Below, piece after piece: positions 1-12,197 of a stretch of DNA of 64,000 bases (within the stretch, counting starts at the first letter, position 1; every line of letters starts with the position of its first letter). The translations under genes were made by a program, and so were the position numbers. The notes beneath the pieces are model-generated. The model made no database searches and was not told the DNA's origin. It saw only the letters and a list, made by a program, of their open reading frames with translations. Where the stretch lies: assembly GCA_036346375.1 (NCBI GenBank), contig CM070501.1, positions 35,670,539 through 35,734,538 on the forward strand. The letters run 5' to 3'. This stretch comes from Guadua angustifolia (lineage: Eukaryota; Streptophyta; Magnoliopsida; Poales; Poaceae).

Positions 1-42
1 CTGCCTTGGGTATGCATGATCCCTTTTGATTTTTAACTGCAG

Positions 43-177
43 GGATCGGGAGGTGTGACCGTGAAGAAGACCGGGCAGGCGGTGGTGATCGGCATATACG
101 ACGAGCCGATGACCCCGGGGCAGTGCAACATGGTGGTCGAGAGGCTCGGCGACTACCTCATAGAGCAGGGCCTGTAG
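43..177 (+). CDS. Profilin, last exon (partial gene)
   Basis: Profilin is a small cytosolic protein that binds actin monomers, polyproline and phosphoinositides and controls actin filament assembly. The exon follows an acceptor AG at 41-42 and reads GSGGVTVKKTG, then GIYDEPMTPGQCNMVVERLG, ending in IEQGL and a TAG stop at 175-177. This is the conserved C-terminal third of plant profilins, including the TPGQCNMVVERLGDYL helix. Plant profilins have about 131 residues in three exons, so roughly two thirds of the gene lies left of the window. The first 42 bases are the end of its last intron. I see no frame defect. Several profilin paralogues exist in each grass, so I give no symbol. Confidence 0.95.
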   Translation, partial: GSGGVTVKKTGQAVVIGIYDEPMTPGQCNMVVERLGDYLIEQGL

Positions 178-1757
178 AACATCATCATCTCCACGGTTCA
201 AGTCAGCGACAAACCAGCCAACGAGCCAACACATAGTAGATCGACCTCTATGCAATTTTAGCCACCGCGCATGGGGAAATTGTGGTTTGATCGATGTCCT
301 CCCATTCTTTCCCTGTCCCGTCGCCGATTATGTCTTGATCTGCGCTATTTTCCCCTTGTTTCTTGATGTCGTTTCGGCTAATAATCTTTTGTTTTCCTTT
401 TGTCGGTTTGGTAATTTGGGTTGCCGTTTGAGTTGTGGATCCGGAACAAACAATTATATATGCGATTGCCATCGTTTCTTTGTAATGCGGGAAAAAATAT
501 ATATATGCATTTCGATCGTGCAGCCTCCTCCAAACACAGAGCGCTTTACAAATTATTCCCTTTTTTTTGTGCTTTTGATCGTATCATAATTCATTCCACC
601 ATGTTCTTGTATGTAGTGGTGAAAAACTTGCGGCTATTCCTAATGTCAAAGACTATGTTGAGCCTAAGGTATAAGAAAAGTATAACTCAAATGCATAATT
701 AAAAATAAATTTAAATTCCATGCTTAACATTTTAACAAAATAAATAAAATATGTCAAAACAATATAGTGTAATGGGAGTGGTAGAAAAGTTAATACCTAA
801 TTGATGAATACTTGATGCAAGAATAGTACAAGAACCTGAACATGTAAAAAATAAAATTGCATATATAAATTAGGCACACAAAATTACAAAGCTAATTATT
901 GAGGCAAATTGCAAAACAAGAATGTAAAATACCATTGGCACAAAGACCACGAGTTATGTGTTGCTTTTGGTACCTCATACTTTGGAAAAACTAGAGAACA
1001 AAAGGGGAAAAAAAGCAATGCAACAAAGTTTATATGAGGGCAACCACCTTCATCTTTAGCATATTATCGGTAAACTTGGGGTTGAACTCAAATGTTATCT
1101 GGAAACATTGTTCTGTTACTTGGCTAACTCTTTGTTGATAATCTTATATTGTGAACATGAGAGCGAATGTAAAAACACGTAGCATCATGGTTAGATAATT
1201 TTAGTTGCATTAGAATCTCAAAGTAACTTTGTTCTGATCCATTGAATAGCAGTCGCAGTGTAACCTGACCAAAGTGGGAAAAAGGCAAGAAAGAACAGCT
1301 ACAGCTATGTTTTGCTTGTTCAAGGATTTACATCCTACCAGTCAAGTTGTAACAATTAGCTCAATATGTTCTACGCCCAAATAATATTTTTCCCAAAGAA
1401 AATCGCTCTAAGACCACATCTTAGTAAACTGAGTAAACAACCAAGAACACATATTAGTATAAGAAAGAAGGAGAAATAATTTGCTACCAATCTAGAATTT
1501 TGGAGTATCTGCCAAACCCTTCTGTCTCTATCCCTCTTCCACCTCCTCTTCTAGAAGTTAGCTATGACGCAGCTAGGGCAGCAGGGTGGCTTTTAGTTCT
1601 AGGCGTAGGGCCACATGGCACAGGGCCAGCTTCTAGTTCCAGGCGTGAGGCTCAGCGACGACAGCGGGGGCCACATGATGACCGACAGGGGCATGAGGAT
1701 GACCAAGCTGGATGGGGCATGAGAACGAGCGGTTGGGGCCTAGGATGTGAGGATAAG
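178..1757. other. Profilin 3' UTR, then AT-rich intergenic DNA
   Basis: The first few hundred bases after the profilin stop are T-rich and probably hold its 3' UTR and polyadenylation region. From about 600 to 1500 the sequence is AT-rich without a plausible coding frame. Short open frames around 1500-1840 have no family match, and the longest run into the LTR that starts at 1758. Confidence 0.6.
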
Positions 1758-2984
1758 TGTCGGCGTATTTCGCCGACAGGATCTCTCCCAGAACGGAGGA
1801 TAAGGTTCGGTAGAGGGCGTCTTCGCGGCCGGACACCCTAATGACTCTCCCACGAGGGATCCGGGGGTCAACAGATCAAAGAATACACCAATGTACCCAG
1901 GTTCGGGCCTCTAGTGTGGGTAATAGCCCTACGTCCTGCTAGATCTTTGTTGATGTATATTGAGCTGGTTACAATGCTTTTCCCTCAGGTTTTCTGCTCG
2001 TTTTTTTGCTCTCTCTTTTCGTTCCTCTCCTCAGTTCATCCAACCAGTCCCCCCCTTTTCTTCCATGCACCAAAGCTCCCTTACATAGACTGGGCTGGCT
2101 CGGGCAGGTGAGAATGTGACATCATACTGATCTACGATTCATTTATTACACTCATTAATATAGTCCTGTCCCCCAAGCCTCATTCTCCGTGCATTGTATG
2201 TAACCCGCCCGATCCGTAGGGATGTGACTTTCCTGCGACGGGTTAGGTGTGAGGCGTCAGAGGGATGGGCCATCGTCGTGTCGACAACAGAACTCTTTGC
2301 AATCAATGATTCTGACACAGTGTGTCAGGGGAAGGAGACTTCAAGGTGAAGCCTTCTTCTCATCCTTTTGCTCGCGCCACGTGGCCTGGCTAGTGGGGCC
2401 CGATCGCTCGCCTGCACACTAGGCCACCGCGTGGGCCGGCCGCCGGGCGAGTGGGGCCTGATCGCCCATTGGCTCGCCAAGCCGCCACGTGGGCGGTCGC
2501 CGGCGAGTGGGGTCGATTCGCCGCCCTCACACCAGGCGCCACGTGGGCCGACCACCGGTGAGTGGGGCTCGATCGCTTCGCCATTCGTCAAAGCCGCCAC
2601 GTGGGCGGTCGTCCGTGAGTGGGGCTGATTCGCCATTACCGCCGCCAGCCACCCGTGGGCGGTCGCTGGCGAGTGGGGCTGATTCACCCGCCACCGCCAA
2701 GCCGCCAGATGGGTCGATCGCCGAGCGAGTGGGGCTGATCACCCGACTCTCCAGTTGCCACGTGGGTGGTCGCCCGCAAGTGGGGATCGATTCACCTTTG
2801 CCGCCAGCCTCCACGTCGGCGGCCGCGCGGCGAGTGGGGCTTGATCGCCCGCCTGCTCGCCAGGCCGCCACGTGGGCCAGTCGCCTGACGAGTGGGGCCT
2901 GATTCGCCCGCCTGCTCGCCAGGCCGCCACGTGGTCTTACTTGTCTGCGGCGGAGAGGGTACGCTGGCGTAAAGTACACCGACA
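1758..2984. mobile_element. Solo LTR (1,227 bp) with perfect 5-bp target duplication
   Basis: The segment starts TGTCGGCG and ends CACCGACA, the TG...CA ends of an LTR, with short inverted terminal bases. It is flanked on both sides by ATAAG (1753-1757 and 2985-2989), a 5-bp target duplication. No gag-pol lies beside it, so this is a solo LTR left by recombination between the two LTRs of a retrotransposon. An internal stretch around 1890-1950, with tacccaggttcgggcc and tagccctacgtcctgct, resembles motifs I know from grass LTR retrotransposons. Superfamily not assigned. Confidence 0.88.
2377..2940. repeat. GC-rich minisatellite, about 10 units of 52-59 bp, inside the solo LTR
   Basis: The landmark GTGGGG recurs at about 2392, 2451, 2507, 2562, 2618, 2673, 2728, 2780, 2834 and 2892. 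Units share a core like gccgccacgtgggcggtcgc followed by gagtggggctgat. Seven exact CACGTG hexamers are present, starting at 2378, 2486, 2540, 2598, 2759, 2869 and 2928. Open frames on both strands here are products of the repeat, not genes. Confidence 0.9.
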
Positions 2985-2989
2985 ATAAG

Positions 2990-3414
2990 GCTGCTCAGCT
3001 AGTATTTAGTTGGTTGGGCCATGCCTCAGGCTCCATAGAAGTCAGGCTGCATTGCTCCACTAGTCCTTGAGCTAGGCCTGTGGCCATTGACCCACTGGCC
3101 CGATGTCTAGCTCCACCCTGCTTGTATTTGCTCTCTCTCTCTCTCTGTGTGGTTTTATAGTGATGTTTGCGTTTTGGGATGTGGATCTCTGTTGAACAAT
3201 CTTGTGTTGCACACAGTTGTGCTTAAGAGGCCCACTTGGTTTGGACGTGTGTCATATCTCTTTTTTGGGCTGAAAATGGTATTGTCTGTCCCGAGAGTCA
3301 TTAGACTACACACTATGTTTCATGTATATGTTTGGGCAATTTCTTTTGGGCCTTTGGCAAGGCCTCATGGAACCAAAAGGCTCACTTAGGTACATCTTTT
3401 CTTTTATTCTAACA
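2990..3414. other. Intergenic spacer with a CT microsatellite
   Basis: Short spacer between the solo LTR and the first Helitron. It has a (CT)n tract near 3130-3147 and no supported gene. Confidence 0.6.
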
Positions 3415-3777
3415 CGAGCAGGGTGACTCATGCATTTGCGTAGCTAGATTTGTTTTAAAATTTATAGTATAAAATGATATAGTTTATATGCTTGAGAATA
3501 TATTAACGTATTTTGTAAGCTATTTAGATTTTTAAGACATCATAAACATTAGAAATGACAATAAAAGCTTGAAGAAAATTCAATTTAAGTAATGTAATTA
3601 AAGTATAAGTTTTAATGGAAGAAAATCATTGACAATAATAAGTTGGTAGGGTTCTTAGAAGCATAGCAACTTCTTGCATAGATCATATAGCTATATACCC
3701 TTATTCTTTCTCCATCAGTAACTCTTTTTTCAAAATATACGCATCAATGTATCTCTATTTAATCTGAAGTAACACTT

Positions 3778-3935
3778 TGATTATTTCGCATAGTATTAGA
3801 GTACATTGCTCACATATACACTGATGCATTACAGGCGACCCACTTTGTACTTATCTTGATTATTTTACATAGTATTAGAGTATATTGTTCACATATACAC
3901 TGATGCATTACAGGCGACCCACTTTGAATTTATCT
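3778..3935. repeat. 79-bp tandem duplication in Helitron copy 1
   Basis: The block starting gattatttcgcatagtatt at 3779 is repeated from 3858 as gattattttacatagtatt, and both copies continue through gatgcattacaggcgaccca. The two copies differ at only a few positions. This lies in the part of copy 1 that copy 2 lacks. Confidence 0.85.
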
Positions 3936-5255
3936 TCCTCACTCGCTGGCTACCCCACCAAACCATGTGTCTTCTATCTCTTATTGATCGCCTCACAATT
4001 TTTCTACTTCAACTTTCAATAGCAAGCCCAATTCTTGATAGATCTCTCTCAGCTGCTATTCTTTTTAATGCAATACTCTATCTATAGCCATCTTTTATTT
4101 CTTTCTAATTATTACTTAATGCTGAATGTTGCGGCATCAATATGTATAGATGTACAACAATCGCTTATCCATATCAAGGACACTCATCACGCTCTTACTA
4201 GTGTCCCCAAGCCTATTCCATACAGTAGTGAGATCTTTACTCCGAGGTTTTTGCTCCTTGTTTCGATTCATATGAATTCACGCATGTATATACAAATGTA
4301 AGATGTTATATGTGCTCGCATCTTTTAACCGACATTGGCCAACTCAACGATATTGCTTACTCACTAATTGTGGCGACTTCCCATCTTATTTGATGTTAGC
4401 ATGCTTGCTTTAGTCATTGTATAACGATATTGAGAATCATCCCGCCATTGCGTGTGACGTCGTGTCCCTCTGTAGCGATGGCACGTTCTTAGCTACCCAG
4501 TGGATATATATCATCTGTAGCTCGTCTTCCATACAAAACTTCATCTCCTCTCTACAAGGGTCTCCTCATCATCAAGTTTCTTGTGTCACTGACTTCTGCA
4601 ACAACACAGACGCTCACTACTTGTCATTGCAGCTTTTGGCTCCTTTGGTGCCAGCCTTTTCTCTTCAATGACTCTGATGAGCAGTGTAACGTTGTTCTCA
4701 TCTCTGACGTAACGCCTCTGCCTATCGCTTCCCTGTAAGGCTATCTTCTTGCATGACAGATCGACGCCATTGCACTCATGTGTGGCCTCCTCAGATAACA
4801 CTCGTGATATGCACGTTATAACTTTCAATTGTATTCAAAACTTTAGTTATTTTTATAGAGTTCATATATAAATTAAATTACTAATTTTATTTAATTTATT
4901 CTAGATTTTGGTTATTTAAGGATTTCACTTTTTTAGTTATTTAAGGATTTTACTTTGGAATTTGTATAGAAATCAAATTGCAGACTTTATCTGATTTTTT
5001 ATTCCTAATTTGAATTTCTTTTAGAATTTTTATACAAATCAAGATGATGATTTTTATTTTGAATTAGTTATTTAGGATTTACTTTAGAATTCATATAGAA
5101 ATCAAATCTCTAGTTTTATTTCTTTTTAATCCAATTTCTTTTATTTTTTGGAATTCATATAGAAGTCAAATTGCTAATTTTTATTTATATTTTTATGATG
5201 AATTATATATATTTAAGGATTTTACTCAGAATTCATATGAAAATTATATTGTCAA

Positions 5256-5722
5256 TGTCGACGTTTGTTGTCGGCAATAATGAAAACGGGGCTAGGCGTT
5301 GGATCCAAACTCGATGGTAGCACAAGACGTAGGAATTATATAGGTTCAGGCTCTCGCGGAGGAGATAATACCCTAGTCTTGTGCTCTGGAATTATGTGTA
5401 TCTAGTTTACTGCAGATGATCTGATTCTCATGACGCTACCTTACCCCCCTTTATATAGTAAAGGGGTGCGGTTACAAAGGAAAGTCCTAATCGGTTACAA
5501 GGTGGAGATTGTATCTCTTTCCTTATCCGCTAAACATGACAACAGTCAGGATTATAATCGTATCCGATCTAAACATGGTTGATTGCCATCTTTAGAGTCC
5601 TCACGTCATACACATTGGATGGCCCAAGTGGTATCCACCCTCACGTGGCTAGCCTGGCCCATCCTCTCTTGGATGATCCGTTTGACCTGCCTTGTAGCCG
5701 CCCAGGGGTCATATACTCCACA
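5256..5722. mobile_element. Solo LTR (467 bp) inserted in Helitron copy 1
   Basis: The segment starts TGTCGACGTTTG, ends ATACTCCACA, and is flanked by GTCAA on both sides (5251-5255 and 5723-5727). The homologous stretch of Helitron copy 2 near 22681-22720 runs straight across this point without the insertion. This confirms both the boundaries and that the LTR arrived after the two Helitron copies separated. Confidence 0.92.
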
Positions 5723-7460
5723 GTCAATTTTTATTTTCTTTTTATCCTAAATTTATCTATCTTTGTTTAGAATTTTCATGGAAATGAAATCATCAGTTTT
5801 TGTTTATTTGTATAACAAATTATATTTCTTTATAAATTTCACTTAGTAATTCACATTGAAAAATGCTAATTTAAATTTTATTACAAATTTTAGTTATTTT
5901 TTGTTTGGAATGCATATAAAATTCTATTGCTATTTTTTGTTTAATTTCTATTATGAAGTTAATTTATTTATAGAGTTTACATTAAGATTCATAAGGAAAT
6001 CAATTTTTACTTTATTTCATTTTTATTTAGAATTTTAGTTATTTCGTATTGTACATGGCACTTGAGTCTTTTCTTTTAAAATAGACTATTATAATTTGAG
6101 CTCATCATGATTAATAGTATAGATCTTTTCTTTTTTCTTCAATTGTTACAGAAATTTGTAGCCTTGAGAATAAATATTGTGGCTTCTTTTACCTATGCTT
6201 TTTTCATTTATATATAAATTAATATGTTAATTTTATTTAATTTATTCTAAATTTTATTTATTTAGGATTTTACTTTGCAATTCATATGGAAATCACATTG
6301 TAAATTTTCTTTCATTTTTATTCCTAATTATCAATTATTTTTTAAATGTTTATATAGATCCAATTTCTATTTTATATTTATTTTTTTACTCTGAATTAGT
6401 TATTTACGGATTTTACTTTACATATCATATCAATATCAAATTGTCAATTTTATTCTATTTTCATTCCAAATTTTATTTATTTTTTATTGTATTTGTATAG
6501 AAATCCAATGGCTAATTTTTCTTTAATTTTATGTAAAAGTATATTTATTTATGGATTTTATTTAGAAATTCATATGAAAATTAAATGGTGATTTCATTAT
6601 ATTTTTCTTTTATGGATTTAGTTACCTTCGATTTGGAATTCTTATCTAAAACATTTTTTATATAGTTTTAGGTTGAAATCGTAAACAAATCTAATTTGTA
6701 TTTTTTATTTTCTCTCCAAATTTAAGCAATTTATGTGTTTTATGTTGTAGTTCGTGTGAAATCAAATTTCTAATTTTATTTTGTTTTTTATTCTAAATTT
6801 ATTTTTTGGATTTGTATTAGTATACAAATACAATTACTATTTTTAATTATTTTTTATTCTATTTTTTATTTTGATGTTTTTTGGAATTCAAATTGCTAAT
6901 TTTATTTGTTTTACTATAAATTTTAATTTTTTATTGTACTTGACCTAGGCTCTTTCTTTGAATCCTATGGAAATTGAATCCCTATTTTTTATTTTTTATT
7001 CTATATTTCTATTTTTTATATTAGAATTAGTATACAAATCCAACTATTAATTTTCATTTAATTTTATTCTAAATTTCAGTTTTATTTTGTTGATCTTATG
7101 GAAATCAGAGTACTAATTATGTTTTATTTTTTATTCAGATTTTTTAAATTTTAGTTTTATTTTGATATTTTTATGGAAATCGATTGCTAATTATCTTTTA
7201 TTTTTATTGTACTTTAGTCAACTATTTTTTAATCGTGTGGAAATCAATTTTCTATTTTTATTTTATTTTTATTCCTTATTTAATTTTTTGTGTTGTTGTA
7301 TGACATAAACTCTTTCTTTTAATCTAGACCATTATAATCTGGTGCCATCATGATTAGCTGTGTAGATATTTTTTATTTTCATTCAATTTATATGGGAATT
7401 TCTAGCCTTGAGAGCGAATGTACTGGCTTTTTTTTGCCTTTATTTTAATATTATAATAGA

Positions 7461-8906
7461 TATAGCATTTGCTTTTGCTTCATCTAAAAAAAAGAATAGC
7501 ATCTCTAAATTTAGGGCATTATAGGGTTAGGCAATGCTATGACTTAAGGGATGTTTGGTTGGTAGCTATAATTTGCCACGTATTTTAGATGAGTTTGATC
7601 AAATCTTGCTATTGTTTGATTTCATAGCAACATTTGGTATGTACCACACTTTTTTAGCCACTTAGTCCACTCGTCGTACACTTATTTCCATTCCAAAATT
7701 TGCCAAATTGTACATCTCCCTCGATATTCTTTGTTTCTTTGCATGTAAGGAATGTGCCGTTGCGATCACCAGTCATTGGAATCACATATATTGCTCCTCC
7801 ACGGTGATGTGAATGCAATGAGAGATCCATTGATCACGTAGTTTTTCTTTTTGAACTTAGCTTTTTTTTTTAGATGAAGGAAGATTTTATTAATTTCAAG
7901 AACATTACATCAAGACTTTTTGAACTTAGCTGATCACATGGTTTATAACCTTTCTCACGTCATGCTACAAAACCTCATGCATGTTCTTCGGTTGTGCACA
8001 CGGCCACAGGGTACATTCGCACATTATCATGCATCGATGAACATTATTTTTACTTTGAGGAATTTAGATTTTGTTTGGTTTGATGTCAAATTTACCTTAC
8101 TAAAACTTACTAAAATTTGGCAATACCAAAATTTGGTCACCAAATTGGTTACTAATGTTTTGGCCAAAAATTGACAGAAAAATAAATTAGAGAACCAAGA
8201 GAGAAGGGAATTTTATCAAAATTTGGTAGCAAACTAAATGCTTGCTAAGTTTAATCAACGCTATCAAAATTTGGTAAGGTAAACATTGATAATCATTAGA
8301 AGCAAATCAACCAGACCCTTGATAAACATTATGATTCTTTTTTATTTGGATTTATATCGAATCCTCGATCGTTGTGATAGTGATACTGTTAATTTGTGAT
8401 GGTCTGCACCAATCCAGAAGGTCCACGATGAGATGTTTATTCAGCTTCATGGTAAACGCTGCATTCTCGTGCCATGCAAGTTGTTCCTTGTTTATACTGT
8501 GCATGACACGCGACACGCGAGCTGGTGATACTTTTCACACTGATCTGTTGATTGATTAGTACAAGCGGCAGTCCAATTCTAGACCTCTGTGCCCTTGCAT
8601 GCTTTGCACCAGGCGAGCACAGTAAGGCAAACCGCATCCAAAGCTAGCTTGGATCAGCTGCATGCCGGTGGTTGCTACTAGTCAGCTAGTGGGTGGGAGG
8701 TAGTACGCGATGGGAGTAATCGATGCCTCGGCAGCTCCAACATTCAGCGAGTCCTGTTAATTTGAGAGGGTCTAACTCTAAAACCTTCTATCTTAGAGCC
8801 AAGTTATAAGCTTTCATCTTTCCAACAAGGTGCGGCCATAATATAATCCCATACAGCATTACAGTTTGCTGGTTCTCAACCTCTCTGAGGCCAAATTTCA
8901 GAACTA
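7461..8906. other. Intergenic DNA with one probable MITE
   Basis: No gene is supported. A Tourist-like MITE is listed separately at 8067-8318. The rest is mixed AT-rich sequence, moderately GC-rich near 8500-8750. Confidence 0.55.
8067..8318. mobile_element. Probable Tourist-like MITE
   Basis: The left end gattttgtttggtttgatg and the reverse complement of the right end, gggtctggttgatttgctt, are imperfect inverted repeats. Flanking TTA and TTG would be a degraded 3-bp target duplication. Inside, aaaatttggt recurs in both orientations. Confidence 0.5.
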
Positions 8907-9481
8907 GAGCATCTCCAGCAGAGCCCCTAAACCTTAAAATAGAGACTTTAGTAAAAAATACAGGTCCAGCAGGGTCCCTAATCCAGCCCCTAAAATTAGG
9001 AGGCCCCTAAATTTGCCTCCTCATTTCAATTCCTGGAGCCCTAAACCAAACCCCTAAACCTTAAAACATGGAGTTAAGTGAAGGATGGCTTGCATTAGTT
9101 CGCTGCGGTGGCGTGTCTTTCTTTGGATGAGTTGCAACTGCATTGCATCTGATCCGTCTTTGAAAATTTTGAAAATTTTAAATTTAAATTTTAAATATCA
9201 TGTTTTGAAAATTTTAAATTTAAATTTTAAATATCATGTTTTTAAATTGTAAATGTTAATATGCTTATGTTTTATGTATTACAAATATTTTTGATTGAAT
9301 TTTAGTGGTGTCAAATGAAGATTATACATAGCGGATATGTCAAAATAGGAGAAAAAAGTAAAATAGAAATTTGAGATTTAAGGGATATTCTTTGGACTGT
9401 CTTTCTGAAAATAAATTTTAAAAATAAGAAGTCACTAAATCTAAAATAAGCGCTGTTTTGGGACCCTTACTGGAGATGCTC
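8907..9481. mobile_element. MITE with GAGCATCTCCAG inverted repeats (575 bp)
   Basis: Left end gagcatctccagcag; right end ctggagatgctc, its inverse. TA flanks both sides (8905-8906 and 9482-9483). The interior holds ccctaa-rich short repeats and a direct duplication of an AT block, with copies of gaaaattttaaatttaaat near 9169 and 9205. This end sequence is very common in grass genomes. No transposase is present. Confidence 0.75.
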
Positions 9482-10651
9482 TAATTAGCGAGGCAGCCGG
9501 CCGGATCCACATGAATCCGCCTCGGCAGGTAGACTGCGTGGCGGCTGCATGCACGATGATCATCTCGGCATCATCGATCGATTTGCTCGATAAGCCTAGT
9601 CCAGCATATATTTTGGGAACGTAGCCGTCCAACGAGCAGCTAGCTAGCACGCACGATGATCGATCGATCGCCAACAACCGGTATAAACCACCTAGCAACC
9701 TGCAAGCTTCAACGACCGCCACCCGTCGTCGTCAACCTTGATTCCCCTCCTAACCACCGCGGGTCCAAGCGGCCGGGCAGCGGCGCGGCGGCCGATCCAA
9801 TGGGTCAAAACGGCAGCCAACCACGCACATGCAGGCGTATATGTGCGTCGCGGCACGCACCTAACGCACACACTCACATGCCGGTCGAGGCGATGGCGAC
9901 GTCCCATTCCGCCCCAGCGCGCGGGACCCCGGCCGATGCGGACGCGTGAGACATGCATATCTCACAGCGGATTTCGGTGGCTGGCCCGGCCCTGCCCTCT
10001 CACGCGAGCTCCGTGCATGCATTCCTCCGCGAGTCCGCGCCATTGGATCCTACAAAACCCAATGAGCTTCTTGTATTTGTGTACGCATCGTGATGCCGCC
10101 GCTGCGTCGGATTGGCCGGGTGGTGACTCACCGGTCGCGTCTGTGCCGGCCGGCCGGCCGTTAAAACCGCTGCAACTTGCCTGTAAAATACTACACCGCT
10201 CTGTTTCGTATTATCGTATAGGATTCTGGAGTTTTAGGTTCAATTTCTTCTAGGATTCTACCCAAGTCGTTGTCACCTTAATTACTGATCGATGGTGATT
10301 TGACCTTGATCAGTAGCTCATTAATACGCGCGCTCGCACGGTGAATATTTTTTTTTGTATAGATATATATGTTCTACGGAACAAATGCATGTGAATGTAG
10401 CTTCATTTTTCCAGTGTTGGTATTATGCTAGCTACATTTTAATTTCTCCGTAGAATATATACGTAGATCACGAGTCACGACTGTATATGCATAAACCTAT
10501 CTATAAGCCCATATGATGAGTTAATTTGATCTTTCTTATGCAGTCAACAACCTACTTGGCTTGATCATACTGGTAAATGTATGAAGAATTAAAAGCATTG
10601 AATAGTTGAACTAATTTGCTAACATAGCTAGCTAGGATTATTTTATAGAGG
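9482..10651. other. GC-rich intergenic segment, no supported gene
   Basis: Open frames of up to 171 codons occur in 9690-10250, but they appear on both strands, lack a recognisable domain and follow the local GC bias. I do not call a gene. Flanking text has agctagc/gatcgatc runs typical of grass promoters and intergenic DNA. Confidence 0.5.
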
Positions 10652-11330
10652 ATTTTTTTGAAGTAGAGGGCAGGAGCTCTGCCATGCATTAAAGAAAGAA
10701 GAGCGGATACAGAGTTAACTAAAGCAGAACAGGTCCTTAAAAGCCAACAAAAGCTGAAGCGAACAAAAGAGGGGAGGAAGAAGAAAAAGCGAAAGAGGAG
10801 AGACCAGAACGAGAAGACCCGAACAGAAAGAGAGAGGAACAAGTCAAGAGGTGGAAGGGGACGGAGAAACTAAGGCAAAAGCACTTCTGCGGGTACGGAC
10901 ATCTTCAATGGCGATGGAGGAAACATGACTTGGCGAACACGAAACACCGTTGAAGATCATGTTGTTTCTTTCCTTCCAAAGATTCCATAGGACATACAGA
11001 ACGATTTCATCCACTTCCTTTCGGCGCTGCCTATGAGGTGAGGACCTGAGGGAGTGCCATCATCCGTCAACACCACATGAAGGGCCAGATGCTTGCGGCG
11101 GAGGGAGGTTAATCTGTAAGGATAGAAACAACTGTCGCCACACCTACTGCGCGAAGGGGCAATAAAGTAGGAGGTGGGTTGTCGTTTCAGGTTGAACTGT
11201 GCACAATGCCTTATGCACAAGGCAGATGAATTATATGTTTGATAATAGGATATGTCTGCTTCCAAGGAGGACTGCTTTATGTCCAGACAAAAGACACAGA
11301 TCAGATTTGGTTCCCCGTAGCGATATTCCC
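10652..11330 (-). mobile_element. LINE (L1-type) 3' end, 5'-truncated
   Basis: Read on the minus strand, the segment encodes the C-terminal zinc-finger-like end of a plant L1 reverse transcriptase. Around 11150-11190 it reads ETTTHLLYCPFA then VWRQLF; around 10948-10987 it reads WNLWKERNNMIFNG, the WNLWKERN signature of the family. It continues to a ggcaggagctctgcc 3' UTR motif and a short A-tract at 10652-10658. Only the last part of ORF2 is present and the frame is broken, so it is a dead 5'-truncated insertion. Its left edge on the minus strand (about 11330) is approximate. Confidence 0.8.
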
Positions 11331-11732
11331 ATGTGATTGCTGTCTCGCATTGTCACTTAATTCGTCACATTGTGCATGATTATGCATGTACCTTGCCAAA
11401 ACCTAGCTAACTAGAGGAATTTTGCAGACCCAAAATTTAAGTTGCAAATTGGCTTCTCCCAACGTGGCAATCCCCACCTAGGTGCAAAGAGCATGGCGTG
11501 CGTATATACCACCAAATCAAGCTGGTATACTAGTAAATCCAAATGATATCTCCACATCATGGATGCATATATATATTCTGCCAATAGATCGGACTCGTAT
11601 TATTTGATTGGTAAAAAAAAGAGTATTATTAATTATTTGGAGAAATGCAAATCCACACGTAAATAGATGTCTATGTACTATCCTATCCATCCAAAATACT
11701 CCGAGATTTGTGCAAGAAAACTAAAACTATTA

Positions 11733-11994
11733 GGGATGTACAAAGCCATTTAATATGGCGTCTCTTAGTGATGAGGTGGACATACTTCGCTGATGTGGCA
11801 AGGGGAAAAGTGCAAAAAAATGCTAGAGTCGACTCTTGGTGAAGAGACGACTCTTCACAAGCTCCTAGGCAGAATTAGAAAGGAGCATTATTAAATAGCA
11901 TGTTGGCTCTTGTGTATGCCCTTTGTACATGCTTATCTTTTTTGCTTAGAAGAATATGCTAAGAGACACTCTTGACTCCCTATTGTACATGCCC
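11733..11994. mobile_element. Tourist-like MITE (262 bp, TTA target duplication)
   Basis: Left end gggatgtacaa; right end ttgtacatgccc, an imperfect inverse. TTA flanks both sides (11730-11732 and 11995-11997). The interior contains gactcttggtgaagagacga-type inverted sequence. No coding capacity. Confidence 0.75.
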
Positions 11995-12197
11995 TTAGAA
12001 GGTGGGACGTTGGTTTAAATTTTGGGAAGTTCGCACCAATCTCGAGGTACTTTGTATGGTAATGATAGATTGATAGTAAATGGAGTACATCTATATACAT
12101 ATGGGAAAATCATTCTTATTCGCTAATAGATCCCGGAGGTTTAAAAAAACTTACTGTTCACATCCCCTCTGTTCTGAAACACTTGAGGCCTCTGTTA

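Larger units (their letters stand above)
3415..7460 (-). mobile_element. Helitron-like element, copy 1 (4.0 kb, interrupted by a solo LTR)
   Basis: On the minus strand the element begins A|TCTATTATAATATTAAA (from 7460) and ends in a degraded hairpin and GAGCAGGGTG-side terminus, with CTCG in place of CTAG, at 3415. It is homologous along its length to 21671-24476, where the CTAG end is intact. Opening stretches such as ctagattt and ataaaagcttgaagaaaattca are shared with copy 2. The body is an array of diverged AT-rich units of roughly 80-90 bp containing gaattcatatagaaatcaaa. No Rep/helicase gene is visible, so it is non-autonomous. Copy 1 has about 0.8 kb (3711-4517) missing from copy 2. Confidence 0.7.

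Noticed and set aside
2325..2985. Several open frames of up to 152 codons on both strands
   Set aside because: They follow the 52-59 bp minisatellite of a solo LTR and have repetitive translations.
9656..10253. 171-codon open frame in a GC-rich patch
   Set aside because: No motif; frames on both strands are equally long, as expected from composition.
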